DNA from: Asterochloris sp. CNOR1
Taxonomy: Eukaryota > Chlorophyta > Trebouxiophyceae > Trebouxiales > Trebouxiaceae
Assembly: GCA_963969365.1 (NCBI GenBank)
Contig: OZ017757.1
Coordinates: forward strand, 1,488,001 to 1,552,000
Reading direction: 5' to 3'
Length of the DNA: 64,000 bases
The notes under the pieces are model-generated. The model ran no database searches. It was given only the letters and a program-made list of their open reading frames with translations, and was not told the origin of the DNA. The stretch's first letter is position 1, and every line of letters starts with the position of its first letter. A program made the translations under genes and the position numbers. Positions 49,901 to 59,794 of the stretch are shown here, piece by piece.

Positions 49901-52900
49901 AGCTCTGTGGCCAGCTTCTCAGCCTCCTGGCGCGCCTGCTGGGCAGCCGACAGCCGCCGGGTGAGCCCCTTCAGGGACAGGGCGTGCGCGCGCAGCTCCT
50001 TGTCGCGCTCCCCCACCAGGCGCTGCATCACCAACAAACAGCAGGGTGAGCACTTGGGTGAAGCGATCACGCTCCCCACCAGGCACTGCATCACCAGCAA
50101 GCAGCAGTAAGAGCCTTTCTGGCTGTTTGCCACGGCAAACATCAGCTGATGGGTTCCTGTCCCTCCATCAGGGCTCCTAACAGCAGTGATAGGGCTGCAG
50201 AGAATGAGAGCCCTCTGCTGTACCTGTGGAGGTAGCAGCTGCACAAGGCATCTTGAATTCAGCCAGCTCTGCACCAGAGTATTTGCACTCCCAAGATCAG
50301 ACAGCCGCCGGACGTCCTGGAACGCCAGGCAGCTGGCTGCCATTCCCATGCTCTTCTGAGCCTCAAATGAACGCACCACAGCTCTCCTGCTGCAGATCCT
50401 GCCTCCAAACCATGCCCTGAAAGACCCACCTTGAGCTTGGCCAGCTCAGCATTGAGCTCCTCCCGCTCCCGATGCCTCTCGAGGGCAATGGTCCTGAAGC
50501 GCTTAGCGTCCGACTCCTTGGCATGGGTCAGGACAGCCACCTGGCCCCGCAGGCGTGAGATCTCCTTTATCTGAGCCTCGATGGTCTCCGCAATCTCCCG
50601 GTCTGAGGCCACCTGCTGCGGGGACCTGTCGCATTCCTGCAGAGGCAGCTCTGAGAGATTGAAAAGCAGATGGCGTAGCTCACCAACGTTCTTGTTTTCT
50701 CCCACGTCTGCGTGCTGCCAAGGAAGCTCTGAGGGACTGCATGCCAATGACTTGGCGCCCACAATGAGGCCAGCTTCTGTGGGGCCCTGTTGCAATGCTG
50801 TAGGTTAGGGTCGGACAGACTGCAGTTGCAGTGGACCAGCTCAGCAGGATGTATGGGCAGTTAGATGATTGCCACCTGGCAGGTCTGCAGATACCTGTCA
50901 GAAGTCCCGCGGAGTGGGTTCTCCTGCAGGGGCAATGACATTGAGGTGGAGTGGCACATGCAGCAGGTTGCTTGGCAGGATGCCACCTCGTCAGATGGGG
51001 TATGACATGACCTGCCAGCCTGCAATGCGCGCTGTGCAATGTGCGCCAGGCATCTGCCAGAGCATTTGCCAGCATGGGTCTGGCTACAGCTGGATGGAAG
51101 CACCTATGTCTTGCTGCTGGGTCTGTGTTGCAGGCCTAATTTGCTGTGCTGTAGCATGCGAACTTGCCAGACGGTCTGCATGGCTGCATGGCTCAATTGG
51201 CTACATGCCCTCGAGGGGGGTAGAAGACTGCCCAGCTGCAGCTAGTGCACCAAAAGCCTGGATGAGCGAGTCACTGCCAGCAGGCAGCAGGCTGCCACCC
51301 GCATGTTCCTCAAGCTCTACCATGCCCCAAAGAGGTGCCAGGTTGGCTACCACCCCCACTGCAGTGTTGCTGCTGCAGGTCATTGACTGCAACGCCCCTC
51401 AAATGTAAGGGGTGACATGCAATGCCTGCACAAGTTTAGCTCTGGCACCGGATGGCAGCTCCGGCTGCTGCCTTGTCGTCAAGCTGAAGTGCCAGCCCGC
51501 TTACAGGCCAGTCAGGCTGGCCATGTCACTCCAATATGTGCTGCAGGCTATCAGCACCACCTCATTTGCAAGGGCTGACATGCAGTGCAGTCTGGCAGCC
51601 ACTGCACAACCCAACTGGGCTGGCCACGCACCTGCACCAGCTCCTGCAGGCGCTTTATGTCGTCGTGCAGGCGCAGGATGTGGCGCTCATGGGCCAGATT
51701 CATGGCATGCTCCTCGTACAGACGCTTTTTGTATGCCTTCACGCGCTCATGCAGCATCTGCAGCAGTGCAGGGGTGCTGTCTCAAGGCCAAAGGGCACCT
51801 TTCACAACCGCTTCCTGTGAGCTGAAATACTGTGTGTACTAGTGGCCACGTGTCATGCAACATCTGCAGCAGTGCAACGACGCTTGTCCGGTTTCACGAA
51901 AAGGTTGTGTGCTGCTGGGCCGACTGAATGACATCTGAGCTACTGATGTGTACGTCAGCACTGTAGTTGGGGCTACATGCGCACATGCAGCATCTGCAGC
52001 GGTGCAGGGATATCATCCCAGAGCTACTGGGCCGTCTCACAACTCATGAGTCTCACAAAAGATAACTGATGTGCACAGCCAGCAGCCAGGTTTCCATACC
52101 AGTGGCTGGGCTAAGCTGCAACAGCCCTGACAGCATGCCAAGCTGTGTCAGGTGTGCACGCTGACCCTGTTGTCCTCCAGGACTGCCCTCAGCTTGGCCG
52201 GCAGCTCTGTCTGGCGTGTGCCCGCAAATGTCTCCCCATACTTGGGACGCTCATCCACTGCCCGCCGATTAGCCTGCACGGTAACAGAGACACCTCATGC
52301 GGCTCTTGATGAGTGCCTGATGTGAGGCCTGCAGCACAGCAGTTCTCTGTTTGCACGCCATGGGTGCATCATGGGGAGTTGCCCCACAGCCGTGCCTCTA
52401 AAGGCATGAAGGTGGGCTGTGCTGGCAGACACAGATTTCCCACGGCATACGTTTCATGATGCCTGACAGGCTTGATGAGTGTGCAGAGCAAGTTCAGGGC
52501 AAGATGAGGATGGGCTGCCCTCCATCCTGTGTTTCAGTGTGGTGGACTGCGCAGTCTGGCACTGCCTTAGCCGCCTGCTGGCTCTGATCGACCTTACATA
52601 CGGCTGAGCACAAATGTCCTTCACCTGCACAATAGGTGTCTTCTGGAGGGCTTTGCATGCCCAACTGAATTGACATGCAGTAGCATGTGGGAAGAGCATG
52701 TTCACTCAAGCCATGCATACAGGCTGTTGATGGGAGAACTGCCAGAAGCGTCCTGTTGCTACAGGCTGCCACCAGGTGATCGGGGCATGGCAAGCTGCTG
52801 GCCTGCCGGCTGCTGACAGGGCGTGACACATATGGCGTCCTTGGCCAGATGCGTGGGAGCGTGACAGACCAGCGGGCCCCAGCATGCCGCACCAGGGGTG

Positions 52901-53929
52901 CCTTTCCACGCCTAGGGTTCTCTGGACAGGCTGTGCTACCTCATGAAGGCGGGGCTCCCCTCCGCTAGGAGTGCTCAAAGGCAGCAACTCAGCGGATGAG
53001 ATCTGCTGCCCCTCCTGACTGCAGCCTCCACTGTCCCTGCTTGCCAGATATAACTGTACTCTGGGATGCTGCCGCAGATTACGCCTCTCTGAGCTGGCCC
53101 AAAAAGAAAATGTTTCACTACCCTCAAGAGCATCCCCTGCCCCCCTGCCTGAGCATCCCCCAGAAGCAGCTTTGACCTTTGCTGTCCTGCCACAGAGCTC
53201 TTCACAGAGCACGTCCAAGAATTCCTCAAACCCAGACCGCCTTTCAGACCGTGTCCCCCATGCGCCCAGCATCCTGGAGAGCATCCTTGCAAAAGCTGCT
53301 TCACAATAGGCCTCACCCACAGAGTATGCTCCAAGGCCCTGCCACAGAGGATGAGTGTGAGCAACCCCCACCCTCAGAGCATGTCTCACCCTTTGAACAT
53401 CCCACACGTCACCCCTCAGAGCACAACCTCGGAGCGCCTCACACAGGCCTCACCCGCAGCGCCTCCCTGCGCTCTTGCCGCAGCTTGTCCAGCTCCATCT
53501 GGCGGGATGCTGCCACTGCCTCAGCATTGATCAGCTGCTCCTGCACGCATGAGGCGCAGTGCACGTCACTGTGAACAGGTGACGCAGGGTCTTCAAGAAG
53601 CAGGAAGGTGCTTGCTGTGCAGGAAAGGGTGCAGGCTGCTCCTGGGGCAGCACACAAAGGGCTGACAGTTAAGAGGAGTTTTGCACATGTGCAGCAGTTA
53701 TGAATACTGCATGAGATCTGGAATGCGCAGAAGAGACAGCAGACTGCCCTGCTCATGCTAGTGGAGCGTGCACCTGAAGGGTGTGCACCCGGTGCAGGCT
53801 GGCCTTTTTCTCTGCTGTGCGGCCTCCATTTTGCAGCTGTCCTGGGGCTGTGCTGGGAGGTGACTGGCCATACGAGTCTTCTGTAAGCGTCTCGGTGCCA
53901 TTGAGTGGAGGCAATGAGGAGCTGAGCAT
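43929..53929 (-). CDS. Unidentified coiled-coil protein with IQ motif
   Basis: Family not recognised. Exons in phase: 53929-53774 (start MLSSSLPPLNGTE), 53540-53454, 52273-52166, 51757-51632, 50636-50430, 50022-49821, then unclear Ser/Pro-rich coding near 49380-49320 and 49262-49008, then 48540-48385, 47497-47330, 46662-46555, 46033-45608, 45408-45319, probably coding near 45260-45170, and last 44189-43929 (TAA). Coiled coil is clear in QMELDKLRQERREALR, HERHILRLHDDIKRLQELVQ and RHREREELNAELAKLK. One IQ motif, ATTVQTAWRGLRARRELAR, lies in exon 47497-47330 and should bind calmodulin or centrin. The C-terminal third is Ser/Arg/Ala-rich and disordered-looking. A centriolar or axonemal role fits the company it keeps but is inference. 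Confidence 0.68.
46655..46910 (-). repeat. Three copies of an exon acceptor (IQ gene)
   Basis: The minus-strand acceptor of exon 46662-46555 (GATGCAG, then CAGCAGGAGGAGGA) has decayed copies at about 46735 (GGTGCAGCAAGAGGAGACG) and 46892 (GATGCAGCAAGAAGATGAG). Confidence 0.75.
47330..47812 (-). repeat. Four in-frame tandem units made of intron end plus IQ exon start
   Basis: Units begin at 47497 (the modelled exon), 47605, 47713 and 47812 on the minus strand: spacing 108, 108 and 99 bp. Translated, they read VQEEQAAARRAERLRP, VQREQAAPHRAERLKP, ARERLAAARRAQHLTP and VQAGQCRADRLQP, each followed by a (V/M)Q and a dozen dissimilar residues. All stay open in one frame. Only the first carries the full IQ motif. 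Each unit edge looks like a CAG|GTGCAG acceptor. Confidence 0.85.
49990..50105 (-). repeat. Duplicated exon acceptor (IQ gene)
   Basis: The start of exon 50022-49821 (TGGTGATGCAG, then CGCCTGGTGGGGGAGCGCGA) has a copy about 67 bp upstream (TGGTGATGCAG, then TGCCTGGTGGGGAGCGTGAT). Confidence 0.85.
51745..52010 (-). repeat. Three copies of an exon acceptor (IQ gene)
   Basis: The acceptor and start of exon 51757-51632 (TGCACTGCTGCAGATGCTGC) recur upstream with few changes near 51868 and 51998, spacings of about 105 and 130 bp. Confidence 0.8.
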
Positions 53930-54292
53930 GCTGCTAAGGGTGCACTCGGAGACAGGTCAAGCTGGGTTGGCTGGCTCCCATAGACCTGGCAAGGCCACTT
54001 TGAACCAGCCTCTCATGTCGCCTTCATCGACAAGCAGGCTTCCAGCAGAATGGTAGGAAAGTGACTTTAGGTTAATCTGATGACTCGAGTGCCCTCATGC
54101 CCTAACATCCCCGAACTGTGCAGGTCGCCCCTTCGTTATGTTCAAGCCTTTGGATGTACGGAGAAAAGCAATTGACCAGAACATGAGCAGATTGCCCAAG
54201 ATCACCATGAATACTGAGCCCAAGTGGCCCTGTCGTCATGGTCGCTCCCTGGCTGAGAAACCTTGAGACCAGCAGCATTCAAAGTCATTGAA
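53930..54292. promoter_or_regulatory. Divergent region, IQ coiled-coil / EF-hand genes
   Basis: 363 bp between divergent start codons. It also contains a coding-like plus-strand stretch at 54124-54266, listed separately. Confidence 0.5.
54124..54266 (+). other. Orphan coding-like exon
   Basis: After a CAG acceptor at 54121-54123 the plus strand reads 47 codons ending in TGA: GRPFVMFKPLDVRRKAIDQN and on to RHGRSLAEKP. Composition is balanced and not repetitive, unlike the chance frames around it. No upstream exon joined it in phase without a stop. It may be a 5' UTR exon or upstream open frame of the EF-hand gene, or a remnant. Confidence 0.35.
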
Positions 54293-57200
54293 ATGGCAGA
54301 CACTGCACACACAGGGGAATGCCAGAACAGGAGTGCTGCGCCCAGTCCTGACCTGACCGAGCGTAGAGGTAGCCAGGATGGAGTCAAGCAGAGCACTGCA
54401 CGCAGAGGCAGCATTGCATCAAAGGCTGTACCCAATTCACAGGAGTACTGTGAGGGGGATGCAATTGTGGACGGCCCAGTCTGCATGTACAAGTGAGCTC
54501 AGGCAACTCCAGCATGCAACAGCAGCTTGCATGGCTTGCAGCAGACAATTGTCTGTCCTCATGTCAGCTGCATAGTACTTGATGCTGATGTCTGGGCCTT
54601 GCTTGCATGCACAGCTGTGCTAAACTGCCACAAAGCTCTGCTCTGTCTTTTGATGTTGTGGCTTGGCCTGAAGGAAGGCACAGCCAGGTCAAATGTGCTG
54701 CAGGCCACCGCCCAAGTCTGGCAGGGCAGACCTGGCGCCTCTCCTCCAGACAGACATGGGGAAATGGCTCAAGAGCCATGGCAAGGTGGAGACTAGCAGC
54801 ACAGGGTGCTGCATCCTGTACTTTTGCATCCATCAGAGTGTTGACATGCTGCAGCGTCACCTGTGCAGAACAAGCTGCTGCCACCTGGGGCTGGCTGCGC
54901 CTGTGATGCATCTTCGACTGAGCGGGCCGGCTGTCAGTGAACATCACACTGCTGTGCATCACCAACCTGGCTGTCAATCTCTTTGCCTGGCTGCCTGCTG
55001 CCTGCCTGCTGCTAACAATACTGCCAGGTGAGATCCCCAAACAACAAGATGCCTGTTATGCTTCTGTGCAGTCTGTCAGAGTGTCGATGACCAGTGCCCT
55101 GAAGCAGCAGATGCAAGAGTGCTTCCGCATGATGGATGTCAACAACTCTGGCGGCGTGGATCCCCACGAGCTGGGCTCTGCCTTTCGGGTAAGTTGTGAT
55201 TTTGTGCCTGGCAAAGCTAGATGACTCAACACACAGATGCTGGCGACCAAAGCAGCTCATTCTAGTTTTCTGGACTTTCAATAGTGTGCAAGCAGCCCTG
55301 CAGAGCAAGCTTGCCCTTCAGCTGTGCAGTCTGTCACATTCTGCGTGGAGGCAGCATAAAGCGTACACTTGACTTGCTTGCCCCATGGCTTTGCCCACAG
55401 CCTGCCTGCAGCTTGCAACTACCCTGCCCTGCCTACAGGTGCTGGCCACTGATGCCTTAGAGGGTCCCCTTGCTTGGATGGTGCCCCTGCTGCCTAGTGC
55501 CAGACAGCAATGACTGGCATGCAGCCCACGCACCTGTTGCCTGGCCTGCAGATGCTGGACATCCAGCAGGTGTTCCAGTATGCCAGCGCGCGCTTCGCCC
55601 TGCTTGGCTCCAGCAACTGTGCTGCCCTGCGCCTGCACATGCTGAGCATCTCTGTCTGACAGTATGGCCCCGTTAGCCCCTGGCTTGCAGCGTGGAGTGC
55701 ATGTGGTTAACTGCCTGCGCTGTCCTGCGCCTGCAGATGCTGGGCATCCAGGCCTCCGAGCGGGAGGTGCAGGAAGTCTGTGCGACGGCTGGACACAATG
55801 GCGAGCTCAACTACCTGGACTTTGTGGGGGTGGGCATGCCGATGCTGCTTTGTACACCATGGCGTCATCGCCTGTGCAAGCAGCCCTCATTCCAGTATTG
55901 CCCAGAGGCAGACAGACCCAGCACCAAGCAGGCAACACGCTGCTGCGGCAGGCCTGAACCTGCCTGTCAGGTTGAGATGTGAGCTGATTGTCTTTCCTGC
56001 AGATGAGTGTCCATGCATGCAGAGGCATGACTATACTGATGTGCCAACTCGCCCGCCGACATGCAGGTGAAGGCCAACACCCTTCACGCAGCTAGGCTTG
56101 TGTACTAGGCCATCTGCCATCCCTGCCTGTGACAGGCTGCCCTCTAGCCCTGACAGGCGATAGCGTCCTGCACTGAAGAGGGTCCCTGAGCGTCTACCTT
56201 CTGACTTCCGCCTTCTGCCTCCCCTTCGCAGGTGATGACCCACATGCTTGGAGAAATGGGGCAGAACAGGCTGCCTAGTGCCTCTAACCCTGGCATCCCT
56301 GGCAGCGCATCGCTGCTGGCTGCTGCAAGGGCCGAAGCAAACACTGCGTCCTCCCTTCCCTTTGATGTCACAGCGACTGTGTTTCGCAGGCAAGTTGTGC
56401 AAGCTACAGGCAAGTTGTGCAGGCTGCCCTGCTCCCTCTCAGGTCGCAGCTCTCTCTCTCTCAGGTCACAGCACTTGTCAGCTGCGAGCAAGCCCTTGCC
56501 AGTGGCTGTGGGACAGCGTCCAAGTGGTCAAACATCTGTCTTGAGCCCACTCTGCCTGCAAACGATTCACACAGCTGCAATGAGGTCTTTCCACCCCATC
56601 TGCTACCGGCGGACACGGCGCTCGCAGTCCTTGTGCAGCGCAGTCTGTCGGCGGGCAAAGTCTCATCACACCAAGAGCTGGGAGACACCCTGCTCCAAGC
56701 ATGTGGCACCCGTTGCTGTGCAGGAAGGTGCTGATACAGGCTCTGCAGGACCCGCAGCATGGGGCTGAGATCATTCGCAAGATCACAGGGAAAGCTGCAG
56801 GTGGGTGTTCGAGACAGTCTGGGGTGACGGGCAGATTTGCTTGCATCTTCAGGGGTTTAGCCGGCACTGGCGCACGCAGCACCTGCAGAGAGCAGACTTC
56901 CCAGTGGATGGGCCCTGGCATCACAGCCTCCATGACGCCTGACTGCCAGTCTCTCTGGGCTCCCACATGCAGGTGACGAGCGTGATGCACAGTTGCAGCT
57001 GTCTGCTGTGGTCTGAGCAGGCCCCAGCATGCGCGCTGCAGCCCAGCATCAGTGCTTGGGACGCCACCCAGCCGGCATGCACCCTCTCTGCGCCAGCATC
57101 ATCTGCTTGCCATGCAGTTCAGGGTGCATGTGTTCCAGTGAGCAACTGATGCAAGGGACCGACTGCACCAACGTCCGCAGCATGGCAGGTGGTGGCTGGC

Positions 57201-59231
57201 AGTTCGTCAGAGGTGCAGCTGCTCTCAGAGCTGGTGCACATGCAGGGCAGCCCTGACCTGCGCTCCGTGCTGCAGAGGAGGCCAAGGCAGAGGGCGATGC
57301 CAGCAGCACAGAGAAGCCTGCGGCCCCCGAGACTGTGCTGGAGCAGGTCGTCAGTGGGCTGAATGAGGAGGACCTGGCTGCCATTGGTGAGCAACCCTTC
57401 TTGAGGTTGTGTGCCTCGCCAGCAACGCCCCGGCCGGCCTGCTGGCCACACCTGTCCCTCCCAGTGTTGCACTGCATCTTCCGACTGGTTCAAGCCTTGT
57501 GCTCTCAGATGGGTAGAAGCACCACTGAAAAAACCCCAGTGCGTCAGATCTTGTTTGGGGCGACATGCCATGCACTCCATCAGATGCCGATGGCCTTGTG
57601 AGCAAAGCCCAGGGGCACTCCGCATTGCTCTGTGGGAAGCAGGCTTGACGATGCTCCCGGCAGCTGATTGACAACCAGGATGTGTGATGCATGGGCGGGA
57701 CTTGGGCCAACCAGTTGCATCTAGGATGGCAAGCCAGCATGAGAGACGCCCAGCACGCCCGGGCCATTGGGCAGCAGCTTGCTGAGGGGCGCAGCCACGG
57801 CTGCAACAGTTGCTCTGAAATGATCCCCTACAATCTCCTCGCCCGGCATGCCCTTTTCAGGCAGACATGAGAAGCTGGTGCCGACGTACTTTGCCGGATG
57901 GTTGTGATGCAAGCGGTTGCTGTGTGCTTGATTGCACACACCTGCATGGTAACCACCCCAGCACACGTGTAAGATCTGCCTGTCCCGCACGACCTTGGGT
58001 GTCAGGCCGCACCGAATTGTTGATGTTTGTGCAGCAGAGGCTTTGAACCTTCCAAACTTGTGAGCCCGCGAGCCATGACAGAGCATTGCCCCTGAAAGTC
58101 GCACCCGTGATGCAGCATTCTGCCTTTTGCAGAGGAGGCGTTAAAGCTAGACGGGCCAGTGATCCTGCCCACCTGGCATGGTCCAAGGGCGCAATCCAAG
58201 AGCCTCACGGCGCAGCAGAGCACTATGTCAGCAACGCAGCTGTGGCAGGGGCTGCAGTCCCTCGCAGGCAGTCTGTCCCCAAGCGAATCCACAGACCTCA
58301 GGTGTGCTCGGCCATCTTTAGGGGCAGTGTGCTCAGGCGTGTGCAGAGCTGCGAAAGCTGCCCGGCATCGATGTCACAATGATGGGTTGCCCTGCTCCCT
58401 GAGGGATGCTGACTCATGTTTTGGTCTGTGCAGCCTGGAGGAGGTAGTGCATCTTCCAGCTGGGCTGTACAACCTGGACAGCAAAGCCTCAAGCTACCTG
58501 CCTGCAGGCAGGCCCTGGCTGGGGGCACAACACGCAGCCCCTTGGTTTCCAAGCGCAGCTCACCCCGTTCCAGCCTCACTCATGTCGAGGCCGCCCAAGC
58601 TGCAGCCGCCCTACATCCGCAAGTGTCCCATGTGACGGCTCTGGCAGCAGACAAGTCTGCAGCATCTGGCAGCAAGCTGGATGCATACCTGGACAGCCTG
58701 GGCTTGGAGCCCAAGAATGGTGCTGGCCTGCAGTCCACCACTCGCAGCCGCTTGGGGCAGTCTCCACAGCAACAGGCTGGCCAGTCTGCAGCTCAGCAGC
58801 ACACCAGGAGCAGCTCTGCAGCAGACCAGCGCTCCAGCAGTGGCAGTGGTGCCCCACCGCCGCCACTGCAGCATGGGCAGGCAGGCAGCAGGCTCTCATC
58901 TGATGGGCATCAGCAGCCAGTCACTGGGGGTGCAGCCCTGCAGTGGTCCAAGAGCAGCACGGCTGCAGCCCTCTTGGACGCCGCTCCAGTGCAGCGTGTG
59001 CAGTACAGGTGGGCTCTACTGTCTCAACTGCTTCTTATCGACATGCATGTGCCACAAGCATGTCCTTGGCCAGCAGTTCTCATGAATGCCCACCACCCAC
59101 ACATGGCATTCCTGCTTTCCAGCCAGGGCAACATCCACCTTTCGCATGCCCATGCCGTGCCTAGGGAGACCTAATGGCAGTTCTTAGCCTGCCTTGCCTG
59201 TAGGATCACACCGCACAGATCTCAGAAGTAA
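54293..59231 (+). CDS. EF-hand protein with long C-terminal tail
   Basis: Exons 54293-54492, 54725-54805, 55080-55188, 55737-55829, 56232-56389, 56724-56800, 57276-57386, 58133-58301, 58434-58507, 58606-59008 and 59204-59231 (TAA) close in phase as 500 aa. Residues 100-125 form a canonical EF hand (loop DVNNSGGVDPHE at 113-124). The paired second hand (TAGHNGELNYLDF) lacks the first Asp and looks degenerate, so one calcium site is expected. Downstream come KVLIQALQDPQHGAEIIRKI, an acidic helix, and a Ser/Gln-rich low-complexity end. Introns from 56390 and 58508 need GC donors. The frame between 58159 and 58635 is also open in a second register, so the 58508-58605 intron is the least certain step. 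No family beyond EF-hand recognised. Confidence 0.78.
55431..55760 (+). repeat. Serial copies of EF-hand exon 4 acceptor
   Basis: The real acceptor (CTGCAG, then ATGCTGGGCATCCAGGCC, at 55737) has upstream look-alikes: ACAGGTGCTGGCCACTGATG (55436), GCAGATGCTGGACATCCAGC (55548) and GCACATGCTGAGCATCTC (55635). Confidence 0.8.
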
Positions 59232-59794
59232 TCCCTGCGACGACAGCCTCTCCGTAGCCTTTGTACTGCGACTCTCTGGGCCCTAATACTTGGCAGGTGG
59301 TATTGTCTAGCTCTTTCCATTGTAGTATCCTGCACCTCAGCTCGCGTCTCCCATACAGCGCTCGGCCCTGTTCAGATTGTTATGTCTGCAGCACTGCACT
59401 CATTGAGAGCTGCCAGCGAAGGTATTGTGTTGTTTTGAATGAGCTGTCCATCGCGTGATGAGTCCCAACAATTAAATGTAGGAAGTCTAGGAAGCAACAG
59501 AAACATGACAGCCCGGCCAGACACAAATGCAGAGCAGGTCAAGCTATCATGATCCAACTGGGGCAGGACAGGGGAGCCACACAACAGAGCAGCAAAACTA
59601 GCTTTGCTACTCTCAGGGACACTGTTAGCCATTGTCTTGCGTCAGGAAAAGCATCACATGACACGAGCACCTATATCGAGACCAGGACCATAACAGCCTC
59701 TTGTGCGTGATGTCAGAAACTGGAACTGAGCCCAACACCAACCAGAGCTGAGTGTCTAGGGGCCAATGCGGCGCCATACATGTAGCTGCTATCA
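59232..59794. other. Convergent intergenic region (EF-hand / acyl-CoA oxidase)
   Basis: About 560 bp between facing stops, more AT-rich than the genes, consistent with two 3' UTRs. No gene seen. Confidence 0.6.

Noticed and set aside
52706-53407. 233-codon minus-strand open frame between exons of the IQ coiled-coil gene
   Set aside because: It starts right after a good donor (53453). Composition is mixed with no recognisable motif, and the modelled exons on both sides close in phase without it. A retained intron cannot be fully excluded.
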